A DNA stretch of 64,000 nt from Arthrobacter alpinus (GTDB taxonomy: Bacteria; Actinomycetota; Actinomycetes; Actinomycetales; Micrococcaceae). The notes under the pieces are model-generated. The model saw only the letters and a program-made list of their open reading frames with translations, made no database searches and had not been told where the DNA came from. A program made the translations under genes and the position numbers. Position 1 is the first letter of the stretch, and every line of letters starts with the position of its first letter. The DNA lies in assembly GCF_900105965.1 (NCBI RefSeq), contig NZ_FNTV01000002.1, forward strand, positions 186,001-250,000, written 5' to 3'. Positions 53,497 through 62,424 of the stretch are shown here, one piece after another.

Positions 53497-54726
53497 CTAC
53501 TTGCCGGGCCCCACTTTCGGATAGATCGCAAGGAGAAACGCGAGTGTGGCGGTTCCCGCGGTGATCCAGAAGACGATGTTGGGGCCGGCACCGTCGTAGA
53601 TTTGTCCGCCAGTGAATGAGCCTAGGGCGATGCTGGCGTTGAAGATGCTGACCCAGAGTGCGGCGACGGCTTCCCGGTGTGCGGGTTCTGCTTGGGCAGT
53701 CCAGGCTTGAGTGCTGACCGATATGCCTCCGTAGAACAATCCCCAGGCAGCCATGAGCAGGGCGGCTGCGATTGTGCTGGTTGCCAGGGATGGGAAAAGT
53801 GCGAGCGTAGCAGCGATTCCCAGGCTAAGGATGGTGACCACAGCCTTTGGGGTCTTGGCTGCTGTTGGCCCGGCAATGAAATTTCCGATGATACCGAGAA
53901 TGCCGTAGATCAAGAGCATCGTGCCAATGAGGGACGCGTTCAGGCCGGCGAAGGATTCCAACGCCGGACGAACATAGGTGTAGGCGGCAAAGTGAGCCGT
54001 GACGATGAACGCGGTGATCGCAAGACCGACGCGTACTCCTGGATTCCGGTAAGCTGCCGAGAGACTGCTCAGTGGAACGCCGGCGCCAGGGGGCATTTTC
54101 GGTAAAACGACGATCATTGCCAGAGTGATCATGGTCGCGGCTGCGGCGAGAACCCAGAAGGCGGCGTTCCATCCAAAAGCGGCGCCAATGTAGGCGCCGG
54201 CAGGTACACCGAGAACTGAGGCTACGGCGATTCCGCTAAAGATGATGGTGGTCCCCAGCCCGACGGATCGAGGCTTGACCAGCTTGGGGGCCAAGCTGGC
54301 TGCGAGAGCCCAGACCCCGCCCATGCTCATTCCGAGGAGAATGCGTGCGGCAGCCATGACGGCGAAATTCGGTGAAACCGCTGTCAGGGAATTCGCAACA
54401 GCAACGAGGAACATCAGGACAACGAGTGTCGTTCGTCTGTCGATGCGGCTGGTGAGGACTGGGACAAAGGGGGCGGTAGCAGCCGCCACCAAACCGGTGA
54501 TCGTCAGCGAAAGCCCGATTGTTCCTTCACTTTGCGCCAGTGTGACTCCGATAGGTGTCAGGAGACCCACGGGCATCATCTCGGCGGCAACGACGATGAA
54601 CGTAGCCAGTGCCACGAGGAGAACCGCGCCCCACCGGTTTTCGCTGTGCTGCTCGGACGGCGTTGACGAGCGGGCGTGCATTGAACTGAGCGGCGGTGAT
54701 TCTGGCACGGAAGTGGAATTAGACAT
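53497..54726 (-). CDS. MFS efflux transporter
   Basis: 409 residues, about twelve helices. ATFIVVAAEMMPVGLLTPIG in helix 1 and RIDRRTTLVVLMFLVAVANS in the loop 2-3 region fit sugar or drug efflux permeases of the AraJ/SotB type. A divergent LysR gene starts 124 bases away and probably controls it. The pair is one cassette. Confidence 0.85.
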   Translation of the reverse strand: MSNSTSVPESPPLSSMHARSSTPSEQHSENRWGAVLLVALATFIVVAAEMMPVGLLTPIGVTLAQSEGTIGLSLTITGLVAAATAPFVPVLTSRIDRRTTLVVLMFLVAVANSLTAVSPNFAVMAAARILLGMSMGGVWALAASLAPKLVKPRSVGLGTTIIFSGIAVASVLGVPAGAYIGAAFGWNAAFWVLAAAATMITLAMIVVLPKMPPGAGVPLSSLSAAYRNPGVRVGLAITAFIVTAHFAAYTYVRPALESFAGLNASLIGTMLLIYGILGIIGNFIAGPTAAKTPKAVVTILSLGIAATLALFPSLATSTIAAALLMAAWGLFYGGISVSTQAWTAQAEPAHREAVAALWVSIFNASIALGSFTGGQIYDGAGPNIVFWITAGTATLAFLLAIYPKVGPGK

Positions 54727-54850
54727 ACTCCTAGCAAAACGTGCGAAGCGGGTCGGATCAACGGCGAATCGATCATGGACCTATTAGGCAGATTAATCGA
54801 TGAGGTATATTTGGTTTGATCGATAGTTGATGAGAAGGGTGGACTGAGAC

Positions 54851-55783
54851 GTGTCGGAGCTTCCCATGCGTGAGATCGAATGCTTTCTTGTTCTCTCTGA
54901 GGAACTGCATTTTGGCCGTACTGCGGAGCGGATGTTCATTTCGCAGAGCCGGGTGAGCCAGCTGACCAGCGCCTTGGAGCGTCGCATCGGTGCGCCTCTG
55001 GTGGCACGTACCAGTCGCCGGGTGCAACTCACCGAATTCGGGGCTGAGTTTCTGGCCGCCTTGGCTCCTACCTATCGCGCATTGGCCGGAGTGGTGGAGG
55101 AAACACGAATGCGGGCACGGAATCTACCGACTCCGATACGGGTGGGGTTCCAGGGCGCAATATACGATTCGATTGCGAAGGCAATCTCCCAGTTCGAGTC
55201 GCAACATCCCCGGGCCCTGGTTCATATAAAGGAGCTGCCACTGGGTGATCCGTTCAGTGATGTGCTGGCTGGTCGTGTCGATGCGGCGGTGGTTCTGCTC
55301 CCTGTCGAAGAACCCGAACTGGTGGTAGGGCTCGTTTTCTCTCAACAGACCCAGACATTGGCTGTTTCTGTTGACCACCCCTTTGGGAAGTTGGAAAAGG
55401 TCACTGCTGAAGATTTGGCACAGGTCAGCCTTGTGCCTATCACCGGTCCTGCGCCTCAGTACTGGCGAAAGGTACACTCGCCAAAAGTGACCCCGGGAGG
55501 AATCAGGATTCCAACGCGAGGCGGGGCAAATACGGTTCAGGAAGGCCTGTCCCAGGTTGCGTCCAGCCGAAGTGGCCTCATCTTGTGCGCCGCGACGGCA
55601 GCATACAATCAACGCTCTGATGTACGGTTCGTGCCGGTGAATGGCTTGCCCAGTTCTGCATTAGGGCTCGTGTGGCGGGTCGATCACGAAAGCCCACACA
55701 TTCGACTCTTCGCTGAAGCCGTCGAAGAAGCACTCAACGGCACCAGTGAGTCACAGTTTCGCGAATCGATACGCACCGGGTAG
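54851..55783 (+). CDS. LysR-family transcriptional regulator
   Basis: 310 residues from a GTG. The winged helix EIECFLVLSEELHFGRTAER, SQSRVSQLTSALERRIGAPL is followed by a full effector domain (LPIRVGFQG-like TPIRVGFQGAIYD). It is divergent from the MFS gene and likely regulates it. Confidence 0.85.
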   Translation: MSELPMREIECFLVLSEELHFGRTAERMFISQSRVSQLTSALERRIGAPLVARTSRRVQLTEFGAEFLAALAPTYRALAGVVEETRMRARNLPTPIRVGFQGAIYDSIAKAISQFESQHPRALVHIKELPLGDPFSDVLAGRVDAAVVLLPVEEPELVVGLVFSQQTQTLAVSVDHPFGKLEKVTAEDLAQVSLVPITGPAPQYWRKVHSPKVTPGGIRIPTRGGANTVQEGLSQVASSRSGLILCAATAAYNQRSDVRFVPVNGLPSSALGLVWRVDHESPHIRLFAEAVEEALNGTSESQFRESIRTG

Positions 55784-55809
55784 GCGGCTTCCGCGCCGGT
55801 TGCAGCCTA

Positions 55810-55835
55810 CCCGCAAGCCGAACCCTCTGCGGGAC
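55810..55835 (+). repeat. Cassette-boundary repeat 11
   Basis: CCCG, 16-base spacer with CGAACCCTC, CGGGAC, 27 bases after the LysR stop. Confidence 0.75.
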
Positions 55836-55920
55836 GTTCGTTTACGTCCATCAACAGGGTTGACTTAACCCTGTTGGATGAATGCAAGGGTCGGGTTTCC
55901 GGGAGTGACATACTGTGGCT

Positions 55921-56967
55921 ATGAATTCAGTGCCGACCTTCGCTCAGGGGCTTCGATTGCCTCAGGATGTTTCTGGAACGGATAGACGGGGTGTCCCTGA
56001 TCTAAAAACGTTCACTGATGATGTTGAGGGATATATCCGCCTTCATCAAGAAGCGTTGCGGAACAATGATTTCGCCCAACGCGCGTATGCCTGCTGGGGG
56101 CTGGTGGCCGGCGGCCCAGCTTCGGTGGACTGGATCAAAGGTGCGCTCATTGGTCCTGACGACGATGTTCTCGCTGACGCTGCAGGTGTCTTACGTTGGA
56201 TTGGACCGCCCCCGGAATGGCTGCCGGAACTTAGGACTTTGGCTGAAGCACTTCCGGACGGAGAGCCGGCCGATGCGCTCTTCGAGCTGTTGACGGAGAT
56301 CGAAGGCCCTGGACCATCGGATCCGAAATCTAGCGACTCGGAATCGCTTTACGGTGGCGCGTACCTGCCGTTCACGGAACCCATCTGGTTCATCAATGCC
56401 TCATTCGACCGAGTCGCTACGGCTACTAGGGAATGGCTGGACGTGCTCGGGAACCGCACCTATACACACTTGGACGAGCCGCTCCCGACTATGTTCGGCC
56501 GTTTTGAAACGGGGGCCAGTGGATGGCTGAGACACTTGTTGGTGGCTACGGCTGCTGATCAGTGGACGGCCGTTTTTAGCCAAGACGGAGATGTTGGGAC
56601 AGCCACTGTCGTCGGACACCGGCTGAATTGCCTGCATTTCCGAAGTTCTCATGATCGTCATATCACCAGCAACAAGGAAATCGTCAGCTATGGGGACACC
56701 TCGCTATGGATCAAGTCAGGGAAAGACGCCCTCCGTTCCATCCAAGCCAGCTACCAGTCCCGATGGCAGTGGGATGTCGGTGGCGATCCCTTACCGTTCG
56801 AGAATCTTGAGAGTTACACTGCAAAGAAAATTAGAGAAAGATTCCCACTGAGCCGTTTGAACGACTATTGTCGAGCCCTTGGCGTAGATCGAAATAACGC
56901 CGATTTCTACACCTCCGAGGGGCTGCTCATCGAAGAAGATACCAGTGCCTGGGATACCTGCCCTTGA
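55921..56967 (+). CDS. Hypothetical protein with N-terminal helical repeats
   Basis: About 348 residues from the ATG at 55921 (a GTG at 55915 is in frame). The first 130 residues look like paired helices of the HEAT type (RLHQEALRNNDFAQRAYACW, DDVLADAAGVLRWIG, LRTLAEALPDGEPADALFEL). The rest is a mixed domain with YTHLDEPLPTMFG and TVVGHRLNCLHFRSSHD. No family recognised. It stands alone in its cassette. Confidence 0.6.
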   Translation: MNSVPTFAQGLRLPQDVSGTDRRGVPDLKTFTDDVEGYIRLHQEALRNNDFAQRAYACWGLVAGGPASVDWIKGALIGPDDDVLADAAGVLRWIGPPPEWLPELRTLAEALPDGEPADALFELLTEIEGPGPSDPKSSDSESLYGGAYLPFTEPIWFINASFDRVATATREWLDVLGNRTYTHLDEPLPTMFGRFETGASGWLRHLLVATAADQWTAVFSQDGDVGTATVVGHRLNCLHFRSSHDRHITSNKEIVSYGDTSLWIKSGKDALRSIQASYQSRWQWDVGGDPLPFENLESYTAKKIRERFPLSRLNDYCRALGVDRNNADFYTSEGLLIEEDTSAWDTCP

Positions 56968-57088
56968 TGACAGGGGCCGAATGGCGAATCGCTAACACCT
57001 AAGCCCACCTGCCCTGCGACATGAGCGTCACGGCTCGAATGAATCCAGTACACCCAGCCATGGCGTGCAGCGCATGCACTCGTCAGTC

Positions 57089-57114
57089 GCCGAAAAACGA
57101 ACGGCCTGTGGGAC
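57089..57114 (+). repeat. Cassette-boundary repeat 12
   Basis: GCCG, 16-base spacer with CGAACGGCC, TGGGAC. Confidence 0.65.
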
Positions 57115-57308
57115 AGTCCCATGTTGGAGTGCCAATCCCGTCCAATTTGGCATGGGTCAATGCCGGCCAAGTCCAACGGTCTAGGTGGTCGAATGGCATT
57201 CTGGCCCTGCTTTCCTGCGCGGAATCGGACCGAGCCTGCCTCTGTTCGAGATCAACATGGCAACCTTAGGAATGTAAACGAGTATTTGTATCGAAACTTG
57301 GGGATTAG

Positions 57309-57656
57309 ATGAACGGCATATCCAACCAGCAGCTCGAAGTTTGTCGTCGTGTCGGTGCAGAACCCTTGGCTAGTCCTGTGCACTTGAAAGTCGGAATTTC
57401 CCGGAATGTGGAAGACGGCGTGGCGCCGATCAATGGCCTGCGGCATGCTCCGGTGGGTGATACGACGGGCTGGTATATCTGGGCAGGGGAGGACCTGTCG
57501 GAGGACAGTGATTTCTTTGTTTCCTTGCATGTCTCCCACTTGGCAAAGTGGTGCCCGCAAGTCATTGACTACCTGGCGCTGCCGCCGGGTTCGCGGTTTC
57601 TGCTTGCGCCTGGCTACGAGGACATTTGGTTCGATGCAGCGATCGTTCACGATTGA
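57309..57656 (+). CDS. Imm33/DUF2185-like immunity protein
   Basis: 115 residues. VGISRNVEDGVAPINGLRHA, GWYIWAGEDLSEDSDFF and FLLAPGYEDIWFDAAIV match the DUF2185 pattern, a family proposed to contain immunity proteins of polymorphic toxins. An orphan immunity gene in a cassette would protect against toxins of neighbours. Confidence 0.7.
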   Translation: MNGISNQQLEVCRRVGAEPLASPVHLKVGISRNVEDGVAPINGLRHAPVGDTTGWYIWAGEDLSEDSDFFVSLHVSHLAKWCPQVIDYLALPPGSRFLLAPGYEDIWFDAAIVHD

Positions 57657-57724
57657 CCCAATGATCCGGCGCCGATCGGCAGAGCACCTGTTGCTCCGAG
57701 ACGTTAGAGGTGTGCGGACGGGTG

Positions 57725-57750
57725 CCCGACAGAGGGAACCTTCACCGGTC
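57725..57750 (+). repeat. Cassette-boundary repeat 13
   Basis: CCCG, 17-base spacer with GGGAACCTTC, CGGTC. It has one base more than the usual spacing. Confidence 0.6.
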
Positions 57751-57816
57751 ATGGAGGTTTGCCAAATCATCCCTGGGTGGGGCGCTTAGTTCCTCATCGA
57801 CTGACAGAGTTGAAGA

Positions 57817-58230
57817 ATGAATTCACGCTCGGTTGCTGTCACTGCCATCTTGCTTCTATTTGCCGCACCAAGTCTCTCCGGGTGCTCCCTGTTCGATCCA
57901 CAGGTGGACCTCACTCTGCACGACGTCGTGAACGCCGAGTACGACGCTCCCGATGTCACGACACAGGCGGAAGGCATAACAGACACGGCGTGTGTATCCC
58001 CGCGTAATTGCGTTGAGGCGTACAGCACTGCAGAAGCAGACTATTTCCGGTTTGATACCCGAAAGCGTGCTGACGAGTATGGATCTTCAGTGAAAGACGG
58101 GTTCGTCGTCAACTACATCGTCATGGACTTCGAGGGTAAGAATGCCTCAGTGGAGATGCAGCTGTGGGCGATGCAGGCTCTGGCTGGCATGTGGAACGAC
58201 TACGAGGGGGACTTCCCGGACCGTGGCTAG
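57817..58230 (+). CDS. Small lipoprotein of unknown function
   Basis: 137 residues. A lipoprotein signal peptide ends in LSGC (Cys23). The mature part is acidic with two further Cys (CVSPRNCVEAY) that could form a disulfide outside the cell. No family recognised. Confidence 0.65.
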   Translation: MNSRSVAVTAILLLFAAPSLSGCSLFDPQVDLTLHDVVNAEYDAPDVTTQAEGITDTACVSPRNCVEAYSTAEADYFRFDTRKRADEYGSSVKDGFVVNYIVMDFEGKNASVEMQLWAMQALAGMWNDYEGDFPDRG

Positions 58231-58234
58231 CATT

Positions 58235-58260
58235 CTCGTTATGGGAACGGTCTGCGGGAC
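58235..58260 (+). repeat. Cassette-boundary repeat 14
   Basis: CTCG, 16-base spacer with GGGAACGGTC, CGGGAC, five bases after the lipoprotein stop. Confidence 0.65.
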
Positions 58261-58422
58261 ACTGCAGATCTATCAGATTGCTTCTCTGCCGATGTTAGGT
58301 GGTGGCTGTGTTCCGTCGTGGGGTTGGCCACTGGGCGGTGAGATGGTGCCTGTAGAGTCTGGTTTAGTGGACTCGCCTTCGGCTGGGGCTCTCACTTCAG
58401 ATGATGCAGAGGGGAAGTTGCT

Positions 58423-58977
58423 TTGAACGCTCTTTTCGTAGAAAGATTTAGCATTCCATACCCAGTGGGGGTTTCCGATCCTATCCTTGTCGATGAGGAT
58501 CATGTGAGGATTGTCTTAAGGGGTGTGGCTGCAACGCTTGATGAGATTAGCTTCCAAGTGGAAGTAGTCGTTGCTAGCAGCGGTGAGGACTGGAGGAACC
58601 AAGGCGAGGCCCTTAGTGCTGGTAGGCCCTTCAATATGCCGTTTAGAACTCCAGATCCTGATGCATTGACGGTGCGATGCAGGTGGCGTTTGAAAGGTAG
58701 CCTCGAAGACTTTGACGATACCGACGTCTTTCCCGAGCATCATGCCGGTCCCCATACTTCTGGATCATGGAGTGGTGGACCTGAGGATAAGGTGTGGCGC
58801 GGTTTGCAGCTGTTAAAGTATCCAGTTCCTGTCCCGGGTATTGAGTCCTTTACGATCGAGCTTTCCTGGCACCTCCTAAAGGTGGAGCCAGTGCAGCGCG
58901 TCATTAGCGCCCTTGCGCTAGAGGACAGTATTGACTTCGCAACGAAATCGTCACCGAACCATCCAATGAGTCTCTGA
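58423..58977 (+). CDS. Hypothetical protein
   Basis: 184 residues from a TTG with GGGGAAG upstream. Mostly beta-strand in appearance (VRIVLRGVAATLDEISFQVE, ESFTIELSWHLLKVEPVQRV). Codon use is less GC-biased than in neighbouring genes, suggesting a different source. Function unknown. Confidence 0.55.
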   Translation: MNALFVERFSIPYPVGVSDPILVDEDHVRIVLRGVAATLDEISFQVEVVVASSGEDWRNQGEALSAGRPFNMPFRTPDPDALTVRCRWRLKGSLEDFDDTDVFPEHHAGPHTSGSWSGGPEDKVWRGLQLLKYPVPVPGIESFTIELSWHLLKVEPVQRVISALALEDSIDFATKSSPNHPMSL

Positions 58978-59107
58978 CTTTTTCATCCAGTGCAGAAGCC
59001 CGCCATGATCGTCTTGGCTCGATGAGGCGAGTGAAAAGTCGTCGAAGCCATGGCAAACGATCGAATAAATTCCGTGACGCGCTGGCATATCAGGACCGTT
59101 TATGACG

Positions 59108-59133
59108 TCGCACGAGGGAACCCTCACTGGGAC
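59108..59133 (+). repeat. Cassette-boundary repeat 15
   Basis: TCGC, 16-base spacer with GGGAACCCTC, TGGGAC. Confidence 0.7.
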
Positions 59134-59224
59134 ACCAAGCGCGATTGACTGGAGGCTTCGGCAAACGATAACTATAAAGTGGTGACAAGTTGCCTTTACA
59201 GACAAGTTACCTTTACTATCAATC

Positions 59225-59653
59225 ATGGGTACACAGCGCATTGTCCTAACCTCAGGATTCCTGGTCCTGATCATTGTCGTCACGTCCGTTTGCGGCGCGT
59301 TGGGCCTCATCACCAACCAGGAACCGGGCTGGTCCGGTGCGACTGCCGGTGCCATCACCGGTGCACTGACCGCGCTGGCCGTACTCCTCGTCCACGGGAT
59401 TCGCCTCGCATTTTCCCGCACGCCGGAAGCTACGGGCCCCACCCACCATCCGGAATCCCTGGAATGGCACCGCCTCCGGGAAGCGGCCTCCGCGGCCTTT
59501 GCCGACATCCTCATCGTGCTCGCACTGGTGACAGTGGGAAGCTTCTCGGTCCTACGCACCATCGATATGAGAATCATCCTCGTGGCGCTACTCCTGACGG
59601 CACTCGGCGACTGCGCACTTCGGCTACTGGCACTTCGCCGCAAGGGCTTCTGA
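59225..59653 (+). CDS. Membrane protein, first gene of a three-gene cassette
   Basis: 142 residues with four membrane helices (about 8-28, 38-60, 85-108, 112-130). Its stop overlaps the start of an HTH gene (TGATG), a layout typical of small regulator-membrane pairs such as the SdpI/R type. Function unknown. Confidence 0.7.
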   Translation: MGTQRIVLTSGFLVLIIVVTSVCGALGLITNQEPGWSGATAGAITGALTALAVLLVHGIRLAFSRTPEATGPTHHPESLEWHRLREAASAAFADILIVLALVTVGSFSVLRTIDMRIILVALLLTALGDCALRLLALRRKGF

Positions 59654-59850
59654 TGCGGAACCGGCTGCCACAGCTCCGCGCCGACAAAGCCCTGTCCCAA
59701 GCCTCATTGGCTTCCGCCTTGGGCGTTTCCCGGCAGACCATCGTTTCCATTGAACGCGGACATTTTTCACCGAGCCTGCCGCTGGCTTTCAGGATCGCCG
59801 CCCTGTTTGATTGCACGATCGAGGATATTTTCACACCCGACCCGGACTGA
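59653..59850 (+). CDS. Small Xre-type HTH regulator
   Basis: 65 residues that are almost only the helix-turn-helix domain (LPQLRADKALSQASLASALG, SRQTIVSIERGHFSPSL). YozG/YgzD-like proteins of this size accompany small membrane proteins. It likely represses its own cassette. Confidence 0.85.
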   Translation: MRNRLPQLRADKALSQASLASALGVSRQTIVSIERGHFSPSLPLAFRIAALFDCTIEDIFTPDPD

Positions 59851-59881
59851 ACCACAAACCACCACACAAGGGAAAACCATC

Positions 59882-60232
59882 ATGAACACTGCTTGGATAC
59901 TTGTTGCTGTAGGCCTTCTCGTCGCCCTGATGACGTTTCTGGCTGCCACTGGCGTTCTCAAACCAAACGGACTGATCGGGATTCGTACCCCGTCCACCAA
60001 ACTAAGTCCCGAGGCGTGGAGAAGGGGCCATGCCGCGGCGGCCCGCGTTACTGTTCCTCTCGGCCTTGTGGTCTCGGCGTTTGGGCTCTGCCTGGCGCTG
60101 GGGTGGCCGGAATTCCTGGTCCGTCTTGGCCAGCCAGCGGCCCTGGCGGGCATTGTTGTCATTGCCGTTGGAACGCTCATCAGCGGCCGCATCGCCGAGA
60201 CTGCCGCCAAGAAGGTGAACACCGCGGGTTGA
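59882..60232 (+). CDS. SdpI-family membrane protein
   Basis: 116 residues, three helices. GLIGIRTPSTKLSPEAWRRG between helices 1 and 2 is the SdpI signature. SdpI gives Bacillus immunity to the SDP killing peptide and also signals. Here it ends a three-gene unit with an HTH protein, as in many SdpI loci. Confidence 0.85.
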   Translation: MNTAWILVAVGLLVALMTFLAATGVLKPNGLIGIRTPSTKLSPEAWRRGHAAAARVTVPLGLVVSAFGLCLALGWPEFLVRLGQPAALAGIVVIAVGTLISGRIAETAAKKVNTAG

Positions 60233-60293
60233 TGAGAGACCACGGTGCTGGTTTCAGGTTCTGCCGCAAAACTCACCGAGGGCAAATACCAAG

Positions 60294-60319
60294 ACCGCAG
60301 GGGGAACGCTCACTGGGAC
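60294..60319 (+). repeat. Cassette-boundary repeat 16
   Basis: ACCG, 16-base spacer with GGGGAACGCTC, TGGGAC. Confidence 0.7.
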
Positions 60320-60448
60320 GGCGAGGCCAGGTTGTTGCTCTTAACTGAAACTGGGTCAGCAGTTGTGCTCCACTGCAGTGCTTCGAATCATGAAACTGAT
60401 TGACTGAGAGTGCCCAACGTAGTCGAGTATGAAAAACAGAGGTAACAG

Positions 60449-60832
60449 GTGTTTGTTAGGTACCAAGCGCGCGTTCCCAACCGCCGGGGGATTCACACCG
60501 GAGTGTTTGGGCTTGCCAATGGGCTCGCCCTTGAAGGAAAGCTCAGCGACACAGAACGGGCTGCGTGGAGGGCTGGAAATGACTGGTTCAATCTGGCCTA
60601 CCCTGATCCATCTAAGTCGAATCCCGGTGTTTATGATCCTCAGGTGAACCCGCAGGCGGCGGCTTGGTTCAAGGACACTGCAAAGCATTTACTTGAACGC
60701 ATCGAACCGTACTTGGAAATGCTCATCAGACATGACGTGCAGGTTGTGAGACTCGTCAATGATGACCCCGGCCAGGTCATCTACGAAGATGAGGTGCAGG
60801 TTGTTGTTGTTCCGCACAAAGCCTCGAACTGA
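60449..60832 (+). CDS. Hypothetical protein
   Basis: 127 residues from a GTG; AGAGGTAA lies a few bases upstream. RNRRGIHTGVFGLANGLAL-type start (here VPNRRGIHTGVFGLANGLA) and AWRAGNDWFNLAYPDPS, with a strand-rich end. I recall similar uncharacterised actinobacterial proteins but no function. Confidence 0.55.
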   Translation: MFVRYQARVPNRRGIHTGVFGLANGLALEGKLSDTERAAWRAGNDWFNLAYPDPSKSNPGVYDPQVNPQAAAWFKDTAKHLLERIEPYLEMLIRHDVQVVRLVNDDPGQVIYEDEVQVVVVPHKASN

Positions 60833-60860
60833 TTGTCATATCCCATAGCCAGCTTCCCAG

Positions 60861-60886
60861 CCCGTAACCGGAACCCTCTGCGGGCG
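60861..60886 (+). repeat. Cassette-boundary repeat 17
   Basis: CCCG, 16-base spacer with GGAACCCTCTG, CGGGC. It matches the consensus most closely. Confidence 0.75.
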
Positions 60887-60978
60887 ATGCTTGAAAGCGA
60901 AATTTTAACCGCATGCATCTTCTGTGATCTACCGACTGGACGTATCGCTGTCGGTTCAAGATGCGGCTGATTCTATGT

Positions 60979-62133
60979 TCAAATTTTTGCTTTCGCCATG
61001 CATAGGACTATGTATCCGATGGCTGCCACCAGTATGAGCCCTGCACTGACGAGGACTGGCCCCGTGGCACCGGCTGCCGATGAGTAGGAAAATCCGCCGA
61101 GTACTGGGCCAGCAGTAGCCCCCACGTTGAGCGAAGCAGTGGCGAACGATCCAGACATGTTGGGCGCGGCAGCGGCTGCCCGGATCGAAGCAGCGATGAG
61201 TGTGCTTCCTACCGCAAATGACAGTGCACCCTGCGCCAGCACCAAGAGAACGAGCGCAACCGGAATGGTTGAGAGGCCCGCCAATGCTACCCAGCCAAGT
61301 AGCAACCCTGCCCCGCCAACGATGAGTATGCGTGACCCGTGGCGATCCCCGAAGCGGCCCGCCATCCAAACGCCCATGAACGATCCGATCCCGAACACGC
61401 CAAGAACGACGGGAACGAACCCAGCCTGAAGGTTGGCAATATCGGTGACCAGGGGTGCCAAATAAGTAAAGGCGCAGAAGGTTGCAGCGTTCACAAGTGC
61501 ACAGAGTGCCAGGGGCGCAAGTAGCACCCGCCGACGCAACACGCGAAGCTCTGTCATGAGTGAGACGGCGTTTGCAGCATTGCTAGCTGCCCGGGCCGGG
61601 GTTCCGAGAACAACTGCAATCAACGCGGGCACTGAGATGATTGCTACGCCCCAGAGCGCAGCGCGCCAGTCATAGAGAGCGCCGACAGTGGCACCTGCCG
61701 GCACACCGGCGATCAATGCTAGGGTCGTGCCTCCAAGGATGACCGCGAGAGCTCGGGCGGTTCGATCTGCCGGAACGAGTGCCGAAACCGTGGAAAGAGT
61801 CACGGCCAGAAACCCAGCGTTCGTGAAAGCGGCGATGATGCGTGTGGCCAGGAGAATGCTGAAACTCTCGGTGAGGGCTCCAACAACGTGCATGGCAATG
61901 AATGCGAACAAGAAACTGGAGAGGGCCAGGCGTGGCGGCCAGCTTCGGCTGACGGCAGCCATCAAGGGGGCGCCAACCACCATTCCGACAGCGAAAGCTG
62001 AGGTCAGCAGCCCTGCCTGGGGGATGGCGATCCCGAGATCGGATGCGATGTCCGGCAACAGACCAGCGAGCATGAACTCGGAGGTGCCTTGTGAGAAAAC
62101 GGCAGCGGCGAGGAGAAAGATGAGAAAAGGCAT
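60979..62133 (-). CDS. Cmx/Cml-like chloramphenicol efflux MFS transporter
   Basis: 384 residues. The N-terminus (AAAVFSQGTSEFMLAGLLPD, then GLLTSAFAVGMVVGAPLMA and FAFIAMHVVGALTESF) is close to what I remember of the Cmx chloramphenicol exporter of corynebacteria. Twelve helices, motif D/C regions present (ALIAGVPAGATVGALYDWRA). It is the last cassette. Resistance is expected from family; substrate should be tested. Confidence 0.8.
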   Translation of the reverse strand: MPFLIFLLAAAVFSQGTSEFMLAGLLPDIASDLGIAIPQAGLLTSAFAVGMVVGAPLMAAVSRSWPPRLALSSFLFAFIAMHVVGALTESFSILLATRIIAAFTNAGFLAVTLSTVSALVPADRTARALAVILGGTTLALIAGVPAGATVGALYDWRAALWGVAIISVPALIAVVLGTPARAASNAANAVSLMTELRVLRRRVLLAPLALCALVNAATFCAFTYLAPLVTDIANLQAGFVPVVLGVFGIGSFMGVWMAGRFGDRHGSRILIVGGAGLLLGWVALAGLSTIPVALVLLVLAQGALSFAVGSTLIAASIRAAAAAPNMSGSFATASLNVGATAGPVLGGFSYSSAAGATGPVLVSAGLILVAAIGYIVLCMAKAKI

Positions 62134-62397
62134 TATGAGTCCTTCGAAGTGAATGGCGGTCAGGAATAGACCGGCACATCAGTGCTCAAGGACCCACAGG
62201 AGGGTTCACCAAAATTTGCGTCGCGTGGGACGCTATGGAGTGTTTGGAGCTACTGGCGTACCGGCAGCTCGACCTTGGATGCTTCGGGAGAACTCATTTC
62301 ACCACTATACAATCAACCGACTCAAGCTTAAATCTATGCCTCAATTCCTCTGAGCCGTCCCCCGAGTGGGTTGTTCCAGGCATGCATCTTCAGTTGT

Positions 62398-62423
62398 CCC
62401 GTAAGCCGGTCCCTCACCGGGGC
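62398..62423 (+). repeat. Cassette-boundary repeat 18
   Basis: CCCG, 16-base spacer with CCGGTCCCTC, CGGGGC; AA of the core is changed. It ends two bases before the right terminal sequence. Confidence 0.6.
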
Positions 62424-62424
62424 G

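Noticed and set aside
42443..62423. Reading the repeats as classical integron attC sites
   Set aside because: They are too short, lack RYYYAAC/GTTRRRY core sites, and no integron integrase gene is in the window.
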